NCBI GenBank assembly: GCA_017607445.1
Contig: JAEVHH010000005.1
Location: 1,369,001 to 1,433,000 of the forward strand
DNA from: Histoplasma ohiense
Taxonomy: Eukaryota > Ascomycota > Eurotiomycetes > Onygenales > Ajellomycetaceae
DNA length: 64,000 nt
Direction: 5' to 3'
The translations under genes were made by a program, and so were the position numbers. The notes under the pieces were generated by a model. That model made no database searches, had not been told where the DNA came from, and saw nothing but the letters and a program-made list of their open reading frames with translations. The number at the start of each line of letters is the position of its first letter. Within the stretch, counting starts at the first letter, position 1. Below are positions 25,594 to 35,922 of the stretch, piece after piece.

Positions 25594-27865
25594 ATGCCTC
25601 CCCCGCTTGCGAACAAAAGCAAAGGAAAGGGCCGCGAAGTGAGGCGGTCCCGCAGTCGTAACACAACCCCTAGTTCCGCCAGCACTAATACTGTCACGGG
25701 AATCGGATATCTGGACAACGATATTTCAAAAATCCTAGTGCCGACGTCAGTACAGTATTCCGATATCCTTGACAAGTTAGGAGGAAGTGGCCATATTCCA
25801 GAGCCGAAAGCACTTGAGTCATTGGTGGAGCATCTAAAGACCCTCAGTCAGCTTGCTGAGACGAGAGGTGAGGCATGTAATGCTGGAATAAGGGAAATAT
25901 CACAGAAACGCAAGGAAGTTTTTGAGGAGTTGAGGGAACGCGAACAACTTGATCGAGATGCAGAAGAAAGGCTGAGAATGAAGAGAGAAGCAGACGATGA
26001 CGAGGATATGGGCCGAGTCTCGAAAGGAGGAAAGCTTAAAAAGAGAAAGGATAGAGGAATTGTCAGGGACGAGAGACCTTTATCAAACGAGGCCCATGGA
26101 GTAGCCAAGCAGGATGGAACGGATTTGAAGACAGACAGTAAGCAAAACGTTTTCCCATGTCATGATCACAACCATGCTGCCTCTTGTTTCACTTCTGGTC
26201 TCTGTGAACAGCAACAACGCAGTTTGGTTTTATTCACCATATCCCATCTTAAACCATTTTTGCATTCTATCTTTTAGCGATTTTCAATCTAATGGATAGT
26301 TTAGTTCCCCATCGCCGCGGTGGGAAAGATTCGTTTATTATGACTTCACCTAACTCTAAGAAAGCAAAAAATATCGTATCCAGTACTTCTTCTTTATCGC
26401 CCTCACCATCTCCTGCTGCCACTGGTCCTAGAGACCAGCTCTCAACTGCTGACTCGCCTAATTCGACGGATAGCTCAGATTCTCAGCAGCCTGAACCTAC
26501 CCCCCCTATTCCGCAGTATCAAGTGTTCGGACCAAATCCTCTCGCGTTCGATGATCCTACTATCTATCACATACGAGATGTTACCCCTGGAATGACAGAC
26601 GATGAGAAACGTGAGATATACAGTGTTGCGCAGTTTCCAAAGAGTGACCTCAGCCATATGATGACAGGAACTCCTCCAGACAAAGATTTCAGCAATGCAA
26701 AGCCCACTAATCAAGTCAGCGCCAACACATTCGCCACCTATATTGAACCCTATGTTCGCCCTCTTACGGAGGAAGACATTGCATTTCTTAAGGAGAGGGT
26801 AAGTGCACCGTTATAGACGGTAATTTCTGTGACCACAAACTAAAATCTCTAGCACAGGGTGACCGGACGACTCCCTTCCTCTTGCCGCGCAGAGGTAAAA
26901 AACACTACACTGAGATCTGGGCTGAAGAGGACGGGTCAGTCAACGTCGATTCCACTACTCAAGATCGAGAACAGCTTCCCTTGAACCAAGGTCGTAGTGG
27001 CATCGATCAGATGACAGATGAAATTGCAGAAACGGATCAAATTTCTGCTCCTCCCCTAGTCAGCCGTCTATACTCTCTGCTTCGTTTCGAACATCGCACT
27101 CTGCCAGAGGAAAACACCGCTGGGACTGCTTTGAACAATGAGGATACCAACATGAACGGCATCGTGAATGGGGACACAATGGACATAGACAGTCTTATAG
27201 GTGGTGTAGAACCCGAAACCAAACCCCTTAATTCTGCGACAACCTTTGTGGATGCTTCCCCAAACGGCTTCAAGATCCCAGCAGCCAAGCTGGAACACGG
27301 GCAATTGGACGAGCGACTGAAAGCTGAACTCCGCTACGTTGGAATTTTTGGCCAGGATGATAACCCAGACTACGACGCACACTACGATGATGACATCGCT
27401 GAGCGCTTGCGTCTCTTGCAAGCTGAGTTGAAGAAGCAAATGATTGCCAACGGTGCGCGCAAGGCCCGTCTACTTGAAATCGCTCGCGAACGTCTGGCAT
27501 ACCAGGAGTATAGCACGATTCACGACGACCTTGATTCTCAAGTCCAGCAGGCATATCTTAAACGTACACGCACGCTTGGCAAAAGCAAAAAGGGCTCGCA
27601 GGCTAAACACAAACCCGGTGGTGCGGGAGGTGGCAGCCATCCTGTCGCGCCCAATGCTTCAGGAGCGGGTGTGAGCAGGCCCGGAATTGGCGATGTGGCC
27701 CGTACGCTGATGGATCGTCGGAAGCGTTGGTCAGATTGCATTGGCCCTGTATTCAAAGATTGCAAAACAACAGTCCCCGGAAAAGATGAAAGTATCTTTG
27801 ACCCGGCAGTTATGGAGGAATATGAGAAAGCGGAGTTGGAGGGGTGGGATGAGGAACAGGAATAA
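25594..27865 (+). CDS. NGG1: SAGA/ADA histone acetyltransferase subunit Ngg1/Ada3
   Basis: Exons 25594-26137, 26278-26798 and 26858-27865 give 690 residues in frame. The N-terminal part is basic and Ser/Thr-rich, followed by an acidic/basic coiled-coil region (about residues 85-150), then a low-complexity Ser/Pro stretch. The C-terminal Ada3 domain includes PFLLPRRGKKHYTEIWAEED at the third exon, the helical segment around RYVGIFGQDDNPDYDAH, and the ending RKRWSDCIGPVFKDC. Ada3 bridges Ada2-Gcn5 to the rest of SAGA and stimulates nucleosomal histone H3 acetylation in the nucleus. Start ATG has an A/C-rich leader and no nearby upstream ATG in frame. The identification rests on the C-terminal motifs. 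Confidence 0.92.
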
Positions 27866-28466
27866 ACGATGTATGAAAATTTTCTCGCTTCTGCTTGCTA
27901 TTCCGATGTCTAAGGTTTCCTATTTCATCAAGGAGGCATGCTGTGGATTGGGTATTATTTTATGTTGCTTGTAGCAATCGTTCATGGTTTCCTTGTTTTC
28001 TTTTTACTTCATCATTTTTTGTCTGTTTATACCCGGAGTTAGCATGTTCAGGGCATGTCTTTAGGGCGGAAATGATTTTAGGCGCACTGTCAAATCAGGG
28101 AATAACGGTTGGGGGTATGTAAGAGTTTATATGGGGTTTCAAATGCTATTCATATTTTGTTTCAAGCGATCTCAATCTTTTATTTATTCTTCTATTCCTT
28201 GTTGTGCCTTGACACTCAGTCTAGTCATTATGCTTGTCCATAAATTCATCGCCCTTCCCTTCATGATACGCATTTTTGAAGAGCTGAGAGTTATGGTGTT
28301 GGCATCCTTACCGAAAAGCAAACATGTCTCCAACATTGCCTAAGGATCTGGGTATATGAAACACACCTATGGTGATGGCAAATCGCCCAAGCTTAGCACA
28401 AATGTCTAGTACCTTTCCAGAAATATCAGGAAACAGTAACAACGAACACCATAAAATATATCCCAT
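27866..28466. other. Shared 3' region between NGG1 and NPR2
   Basis: The two genes converge here. The DNA is T-rich with short frames only; nothing beyond probable 3' untranslated regions and polyadenylation signals is seen. Confidence 0.6.
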
Positions 28467-30300
28467 CTACCGGTCAATAATTTGCACTTCAAACGGATAC
28501 CTCCTTAACCGATCGGTGAGTTCCTTCTCGCTGATTTCCAGCTCCGTACATATCTGATCGAAGCAGTGGGCTCCATCGAGATAATTCCCCAGCGTTTTAT
28601 CATCAATCCCGACCTCCTCGTCGTCTCCTAAAGCGTAATCATCATCCCTATCGTCCTCAATGGCGCTGTCGTCATTAATAGGAGAAAGTGTCGCGGAATG
28701 ACCCCCATCTCGCGAGCTAATTGATCGACGACTTTGCGACGACAAACGGCGCCCTCCTAAGTCTGGGCCACTGCTGACAACAAAAGATGAGGAAGTCGTG
28801 GAAGCAAGGCCAGACCTGTGTTGTCTTGTTTGCTGCGTTAGATATCCTGTTGCATAGGCGTACTTATGGACGCGATACAGGAAGCCCTTTATGACGCCAA
28901 ATGTTATGAATCGTCTTAAGTCAATGTTAGCAAGTTCGTGGATGTGCTCGATATAAAACTGCTTGACAGTCTTTCCCTGTCTAAGGCTGGCGTAAAGCTC
29001 AATTAAGCCGACTCCGTCAACGATACCGGCGCTTTTGTTGCCAGTGCCAGAGTTAGCGACCAAAGGCCATATTTCATCATGGTCTACCTCACTGCAAGCC
29101 TTCTGTCTGTTTCGAGAACTAGATGATAAGGCGGATTGGGTAGATGGGTTCACAGTTGGCGGCGCAGTTATGCTTGGGGTAGGAGCAAAACGAGTATTTA
29201 CATATCGTGCGCATTCACGTTGCATGTCTTCGTCTATTGCAATGGTTGAACCAAACTGTGCCGTTGGGGCGTATATTGCCGAGAATGAGAAAATGTCAAG
29301 GAGAAATATGCAGCCATAGTAGATCAAATGCCGGATCGCGCTACATGTCAGAGAGAAGTCCGTATCCGCAAGTACCGAAATTATGCGAACACTGTTAACC
29401 CCGTTGATAAAAGGTACAACCTAGAAAATGAGTTAAGAATTGTTCTCCCGAGAAGATAGCCCATGACAGGTCAACTGCAATAAAACTTACTCTCTGCATT
29501 GTAAGATCCCAGTTTTCATCCATAAAAGCTTCGTATCGAACAGTAAATAGCGGTACGTGCCAAGCTTTGACGATAGGTGGTGAGGGATAAATAGGAAATA
29601 ACTTGATATTCAGAGTGTTGAGCTCATCTGATGACCGGTGGTATCAGTCAACGATCGCACATTTAAAGGGGCTAAAGTAAACTGCTCGGAACTAGAGGAG
29701 ATAGCATTCGTAGATGTAGAGAAGATAGCGTACCAATCGGAATCATACACTCGCAATAATTATTCAAATCTTCCATCAACGTCTCACACAAACTGTAAAC
29801 CTTGCCCTCTCCACCTTTCGAGAAATCTTTCGACAAAAATCCGGACTGCTCCTCCAACCCGCACATAAGATCCGCCAGCTTCTGCACCACGCTTTTGAAA
29901 GTGCCAAATTCCTCATCTTCCGCCAACACGATGCAGAAGTTGAATATGAACTCGTTTCGGTCGTATTTCGGGGAGGTCATGCAGACAGGGGAGCCAAGAA
30001 TACGATATCCACCGGAGCATACGTGAATTAGGTTACCGCATAGTTCCTGCCGCGGAATCACAAAGAAGGATATGTCAGAGAAAGTAATTAGTGGTGGTTG
30101 GTTCGGAGGCGCTGTCGGGGACGACACAATGGCTCCATCGGGGACTTGATGGACAACTTTTGGACCTGCACGTAGAATACACGTATTAGTTTAGGGTACA
30201 AGAAAAATACGGACCGAGACTATTTGTTATAAATGAGATATAAAGCCGGCCTCTTACCTTCTTGGGTGTCGAACTTGCTGTAGAATATTGCCTTGATCAT
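28467..30300 (-). CDS. NPR2: Nitrogen permease regulator 2 (GATOR1/SEACIT subunit)
   Basis: Four reverse-strand exons, 30300-30258, 30165-29734, 29627-29491 and 29420-28467, give 521 residues. The start MIKAIFYSKFDTQEG, split by the first intron, is the characteristic Npr2 opening. The longin-type domain follows, with ISFFVIPRQELCGNL and EFIFNFC. The middle carries PIDELNTLNIKLFP and VPLFTVRYEAF, and the C-terminal part has the winged-helix-like region ending RRYPFEVQIIDR. An acidic, Ser-rich insert lies at about residues 430-480. Npr2 works with Npr3 and Iml1 at the vacuole as GTPase-activating complex toward Gtr1, restraining TORC1 when nitrogen or amino acids are short. All splice phases agree. 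It converges with NGG1. Confidence 0.95.
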
Positions 30301-31316
30301 CTTCGGTCAATGCCGTCAAATCGTGTTTTAAGGCTTGGATAATCATAGATCGCACAATTTCTCGGCCTACCCATGGTCAAGACTTAATTGATCCTATTCT
30401 TTGTTGTGTTATTTAAATGCATTATAAATACCCTCTAGGGTGACTTTGGATGGATAATGGAGAGACGTTGACGAGACCCAAGCTCTAAGTCACATGCTTT
30501 CTAGAAAATTGTCTAAATACTAGAGAGCAAATTCCCATTTTCGCACCTATGTTTAAAGGGCAATAGATGAATAGAATCCCGATTTTGAAAAATAAAGCTA
30601 GGGAAATACAGTAGTTATAGGTGGGTCGGGTTACGGCGTGTTCGAACCCGACCCTCACAATAACCAGGTTATATGCGGAGGCGCAGTCACTCAGCCACCA
30701 ACGCCACTGCATATAACCACTAGTTATGTTACCAGCAAAATGCGAACGCGACAAACATAGTGCATGCACAGGAGGAGATGGAATTTAAAACAAATCAAAC
30801 CCATTGTTAGAGACAATTATACCCTTGAAAATGCGCTACTCCGTGAGCACTGGGTAGAAGTTGGAGATCAGTCCCATTAGCACAACTCTTCCCACTTGGA
30901 TAACAGCAGAAGCAAAAGTTGAAAAAGAGGGGGCATAGGATCAAACAATGAGAACTAAATTATATCTAGGAATAAACCGTCATCATCGCTGAATAGCTCG
31001 AAAGAAGCTAAGGGAATCATAGAAATCTATTTGTGGGAGCCGCCTGCAGAAACATACGAGATAGAAGAAACGACGGAGATGTACCATAATCTCCCAGTAT
31101 TAACGCCATACTGACAATGAGATAAGAGAAATATACCGGCGGTGGAAATACACACCGGAAAAATGCATCAGAGAGAAAGGAAATAAACAGACATCCGTCC
31201 AGAGGTAACAAACCGAAAGTATTTAAATTGCAGGGCCCAGGATAAAGTCCGATCAGATGATTTCCGCAGGTACTAAGATCAATGTCGTAAAGAGCCGCAG
31301 GAGTCTATCATTACAG
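30301..31316. other. Region between NPR2 and the downstream-lying reverse gene
   Basis: No gene is seen. It holds the NPR2 promoter, the twin hairpin element listed separately at 30611-30720, and A-rich DNA that is probably the 3' end of the gene at 31317-32458. Confidence 0.6.
30611..30720 (-). repeat. Twin hairpins with tRNA-type A and B boxes (SINE- or MITE-like)
   Basis: Two hairpins lie back to back. The first has perfect 10-bp arms at 30623-30632 and 30645-30654. The second has 17-bp arms at 30667-30683 and 30702-30718 with two mismatches. On the reverse strand, TGGCTGAGTGA (30697-30687) matches the A-box consensus at 10 of 11 positions. GGTTCGAACAC (about 30648-30638) matches the B-box at 10 of 11, at a tRNA-like spacing. 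The outer ends share the phrase GTRGTTATA in inverted order. It may be a tRNA-derived SINE or a small inverted-repeat transposon. Confidence 0.5.
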
Positions 31317-32458
31317 CTATCTCGCAGCTTCCGGAGCGGGATTTGACGAAGAGTCAACTGCGGATCTGGCGGCGATGCTAGATCTTATAGTTGTCGATCC
31401 GGAACGTCTGTTTGAAATTGGAACGGGCCTGCTAGAATTGCTCGCACTGGATGCCCCATGGCTGCGAACGTCAGCGGCGGTGTCTGATGATGATGATGGC
31501 GGTGAGTGCAGAGGCATGTTGGTGAGCGAAACGTTTAGCGGTCGGCCAGATCGAATTGCATGAAGCATTCCCATGTATGCATTATGTTCAGAGGCTTCCT
31601 TCAGCCACTGCTCCCAATCTTCATCAAGAGACACATCCGCTCCTTGTTGTCGCGCTTCCGCTGCCTGGAGTAGACGTTGGTTTAACGTAACCCCATAACT
31701 TTCCATTTCATCACCGTCATCACTCGTTTCTTCTTCGTCTTCCTCGCGGCTGTGCAGCTCTGATATGATTTCTAATTCCGGGAACCTGTCTTCGTTTTTA
31801 AGATCCGGAAGCTGGTGGTTTCGGGGGCTATCTTCTACGTATTTATGTATATAGACCGACGGTGGTAGTGGCGGAGTAGCACACCTAATATTGTCTGTCG
31901 TGGTATCCCTAACCTGGACAGCTTTATCCCGTTCGTAACGATCCCTAGCCCACTTTGTACCCTCCCAACGACAAAGCGAAGCGATTTCAGCTTCCGTCAA
32001 TCCTAGTTCGTCGAACGCCTTGAACAACTTCTGATGCCATGCGAAGCGACCCAACCTCATTCGGTGAGGGGGGAAGGAATAATCGAGCCCAGGATATTGG
32101 GCTTCAATACAGTCAAGGGTGCCATAGAAAGTGGAAGTTTCGATGCGAACCTCAGGAACAAGATGTCGGGTGATAAGGGACGCAAATGTCGATGGTTCGT
32201 TTGTGCGCGGCCTCGGGAAAATGGCATTGTACACAAGCTGAGACAGCACCGGCTTATGCATGTTGTGGTGGTCGTTCCGTATAATACGCTTGTTCGCAAG
32301 AAAAGAATGTGAATTGGAACAAGGTTCAAACGGGGGAAGAGGTCGAAGATTCTTCTTATGAGGTAGTTGGTTGGTTTGAAGGTCAAGTTCGGTCGAGTTA
32401 CCTGATTTATGGGAGGCAATTCACAGAAGTTTGTGATCGAGCTAGCGCTTCGCTTCAC
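31317..32458 (-). CDS. Uncharacterised fungal protein
   Basis: Exon 32354-31317 is joined to 32458-32402 by a 51-bp intron with gtaact...taag borders; the reading frame continues through it. The 5' end is unresolved: 32458 begins in an open frame without ATG, and an in-frame stop lies just upstream, so either another exon precedes it or translation begins at ATG 32261. The protein has at least 314 residues and about 365 with the upstream exon. A conserved-looking block near residues 100-170 contains LGRFAWHQKLFKAFDELGLT and SLCRWEGTKWARDRYE. An acidic stretch follows, then a Ser-rich tail ending in repeated SSS/AAR. No catalytic motif, signal peptide or membrane helix is seen. The Trp/Arg-rich helical block suggests a protein- or DNA-binding role, but I do not recognise the family. 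Confidence 0.72.
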
Positions 32459-34690
32459 CTCACTTCATCACAAAAGCTTCCCAGCTCAAGTGTTATCAGA
32501 GGAGGCTTGTATAGCCGCCGCAAGACCTGGCACGAAGCGTCCGCCTATTCCCTCGGAAGGAACTTCCTATAGTTCTTCAAAGGCTTCAGCTACTTGGAAA
32601 GTTTTTTCTTATTCTGGGTAAATTGATATCGCAGGTTGGTAAACTCTCGGTGAGGTTTCAGAGGCGGAATAACGCTTAAAAAGGCTCAGAGGTTAGAGTC
32701 GAGAGGTAGTGAATATAGCCACTGTATTTATTTGGTCGTTGACGCAGAATCGCTGGGATGTTGCTGCAAGAAAGGCTCAAGGGTCCTGGCCAGCGCTTGA
32801 ACTGGCGGGAATGGGAGCCGCACGTGAAGGTTTGGATGGCACACGGGTTCGATATTTAAAGGCCACCATGTGGTTTATTTCTGCTTTTGTTCCTGTTGGA
32901 TCGGTTGGTTAAACCGGTTTTGCTGGTGGCAATGGCGGTGGTTAGAACTTAACCGTGGTAGTGGTGCCGCAGGTGGCTGTCTGTTGTGAAGGTTGGACGT
33001 CCTCGAATGGGTTGGCAATCCCCAGACATATCACACCCAACAAACCGATCACCCTGCGAGCAGGCGCTTGAAATTAATATCGCCCACCGGGATGAAACGA
33101 GAAATTTTGGGTCGGATGGAGGCCGATGGCTAGACTCTTGCTGATATTTGAATCATAGCTTCGCCCACAGGCTTCCGAACTTAGTTAATATGGGTGTGAT
33201 CTCCACGTCTGAAACCTAACGGGATTGGCTAACAAGGGTATGATAGACAGCTCCTAGCTCCAGGAACCTGTAAACTACGAAGAAGTCTCACCTGGCTCAT
33301 ACCGTGTTATATGACGGGGGAAGGGGAAGGGACATGGCTGTTATCTTCTATTTATATTAAAGGCCAAAACGACAGCGTGGTTGTGGCAGGGAATGGTGCC
33401 GTCCGACCAACCTATTGAAGGATCGGATAATGCCTCCTGGCAAATTCAAAGCATTCAGGTCAAAGCACATGTTCTCCAAGGATGCTCGCTTGCAGCAATG
33501 CTCCAATACTGCCTTACCGTCACTGGGGCATAATCCTACAAGCTCTATCTAGTTCACCGTCTCGTACCCAATCATTCTCCCGTTGCAACACGCTCCAGCT
33601 GGATAATCCTCGCATTGCTTGATCCCGGCTGAATATGGAAACAGGCGACAGGTCAGAAGCTGGGACGGGTCTTGTCAAACAACTTTCTAGCGGTGACGCT
33701 GGCAAAATTTGCCTCTGGAACTTAACTGTGCATACATATCCCCTCACAAAATGGGGCGACCACTCTTAGTGAGTTAGCCAATCTAAGGAAATCGATATCC
33801 AATTCTGTCGTGTTTGGATATTCAATTTCCCGGCGGTCTAACAGCGGCCTGACCAGTCGAAAGACCTATTCAACCCTGATGATGCGTTCGTACTCATCAT
33901 ACAGGTCTCCAATAAAAAATGGTCACGTATTTTAACGATGCTACTCCAGAGTTTTTCGCGTTTCTGTGAAAATATTACACCTTATAAAAGAATAAATTGG
34001 GCCCCACCCAAGCTTAAGGCCCGGGGGAATGTCGCCATCCCCATGATAACTACTGTCTAAACTCTGACAACAATTTATTGGGTGATTGGCTAACACATGT
34101 CTCTAGTTTGGTGTCAGTGTTGGGCGAGTACCTGTGCAACGGATGGCAAGCCAGCGCAGTTCTTCAGCTAGTTTGTCTCGCTGTACTTTTCCACGCATCG
34201 TTATTATGATGTCTGTTTGAGTATCCTGTAATTCCTCTCAAAACTAATAATAACGATGCGTGCGTCACAGCATCGTGGAGGACTGGGAATGCTCTAATTT
34301 ACTGGATGCTCTGGGTTCCGCTACTGGATCACACCATGTCCCGCCGGTTTAGCGAGTACCCATTTTCAACAAAAAACGATGGCCGCACGATCTCTACATT
34401 TGGGCGCTTGGGTTTGAAATCGAATCTCAACGTTTGCCTGTTCGTTTTCGAACTGTAAACGATTCATTTAACCCTCGAGGGGAAACAAGTTATCGACTCG
34501 TTCATATAGCCCAGTTCACAGTTGGAAAGGGGTTGTGAACGCCCAAGGAAACATCCTGACTCACTGCAATGTAGCAATTATGTGACGCATTTTTCCTTTT
34601 CAGTTTTTCATAGGTCTTCAAACGTTGAAGTTGTCCCAAGGCGACTGAATTGATATTAAATAAATCTTCGCCCTTTCTGCTCAGGTTATC
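32459..34690. other. Long intergenic stretch, no gene recognised
   Basis: About 2.2 kb of ordinary base composition has only short frames. A reverse frame beginning at ATG near 32870 reads about 30 residues and could be a first exon of the gene at 31317-32458, but no splice path could be proved. A perfect 15-bp inverted repeat lies at 34192-34262 (listed separately). Confidence 0.45.
34192..34262. repeat. Perfect 15-bp inverted repeat
   Basis: CACGCATCGTTATTA at 34192-34206 is matched exactly by its reverse complement at 34248-34262, with a 41-bp spacer. It could form a stem-loop or be the core of a small inverted-repeat element. No terminator function is implied in a eukaryote. Confidence 0.7.
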
Positions 34691-34709
34691 TATGGAATGA
34701 CTTGGTCAC

Positions 34710-35410
34710 TATGGTTGCCCCTTGCCTATAACAGCCGTATTGGCCCTACCACCCACATGCAACCCCCATGCCCTCAGCGCAATCTAAAGAACCATGAATA
34801 CCCAGCGCTGCCCCAATATATTTGGTCGTCCACTGCCCATCATCTGGAGCGAGAACACACGTGCAAGGCTGGACAGGCCCTTCAGCCAGTCAAGCACAGC
34901 AACGGTCTCACCAAGAGAGGGAGATAAGGTGGAAGAAAATAAGCCTCCTTGACTGGCATCTTCGGAGCCCGCACCAAGTTGTACGAGTTGGAATCCGCGC
35001 CCCTTAGTATCGTCATCTCCTTTCTTCAACTTTCTCCACTCGAATGCTTCCCGCGCCATCTTCCCGTCAGCGCAAACCTCAATGGCAAATGGAACGCAGC
35101 AATATGGTTACCAGTGACGGTGAAGCGCATTATCTCAGTAGTGAAGTGGCAGTCTCCTAGCCGGAGGGGTGGAAGCTGAATAACACTGTTGAGGTTGAAA
35201 GCGTTATGTGCCACTCGCCCACTGAGATCATTCAACCCCAGCAGCGAGGATAGGGCCTTTACTGCTCTTGCCATTATGCAGAAGCAAACCCGGTCTTGTC
35301 CCAAGTAGGCTCTTCTTGCTGCAGCCGGCATGAGCCTGGACTGCATAGAGACGATCCTCCTTGCCCGCAACACAGGGGTAAAATGTTTTCATTGCCGGGG
35401 AAGGCTCCAT
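34710..35410 (-). pseudogene. Frameshifted remnant of a conserved-looking gene
   Basis: Reading the reverse strand from 35410, coding-like protein runs MKTFYPCVAGKEDRLYAVQ to about 35230 and meets TGA. It continues as SQWASG, then changes frame for NAFNLNSVIQLPPL and HFTTEIMRFTVTG. It changes frame again near 35105 for FAIEVCADGKM and EAFEWRKLKKG, and a TAG follows at 34784 before further matching-looking sequence to about 34710. Because each piece is long, in order and has protein-like composition, this is best read as one dead gene. The fold hints at a beta-rich tubby/LURP-like protein (cautious guess). No intron can explain all the changes. Confidence 0.55.
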
Positions 35411-35922
35411 TGATAATAGGCCTTCATAGTTGAAGGGAATGGGGAATATGGGACAGGCATTGCATATTCGGAGTAGGCTGGATGGTCACCATTTCTGGCA
35501 GGGTCCATTGGAAAAGGAGCAGTCAATTTATCTTGGTCGTCCACGACTGGCTGTTTGCCCTTACACAACTATGTGTGAATCAGCTTCGATACAACAATTT
35601 ATTGCTGCCGGTGGGAAATAGTGCAAAAAGGAAGATTGTCGGAACATCGCAACATTTCTCGCTGCGGCCAATCGTGATATTTATACCCTAGCATCAGCAA
35701 GAGGAATCTATTTTGGGAAGCGTCTAAGTATAACTTAAACGTCACTAACGCCGGCGCCCCCATTTTTGGCATTGGATCACGTGATGAGTAGAGTTGATGG
35801 ATGCCTGCAAGAAAGTTATGTCAATGTGCTCGGAGAATGTAGAGACTCCTGTTACAAGCTGCTAACAGGCCAATGTTTCGAAACAAAAGCATGCTGCGTT
35901 GCAGCCGAAGCGCATGCTAACA
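35411..35922. other. Leader and promoter region of the SNM1-family gene
   Basis: This short region holds only small frames without family resemblance and probably contains the promoter of the nuclease gene starting at 35923. Confidence 0.45.
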
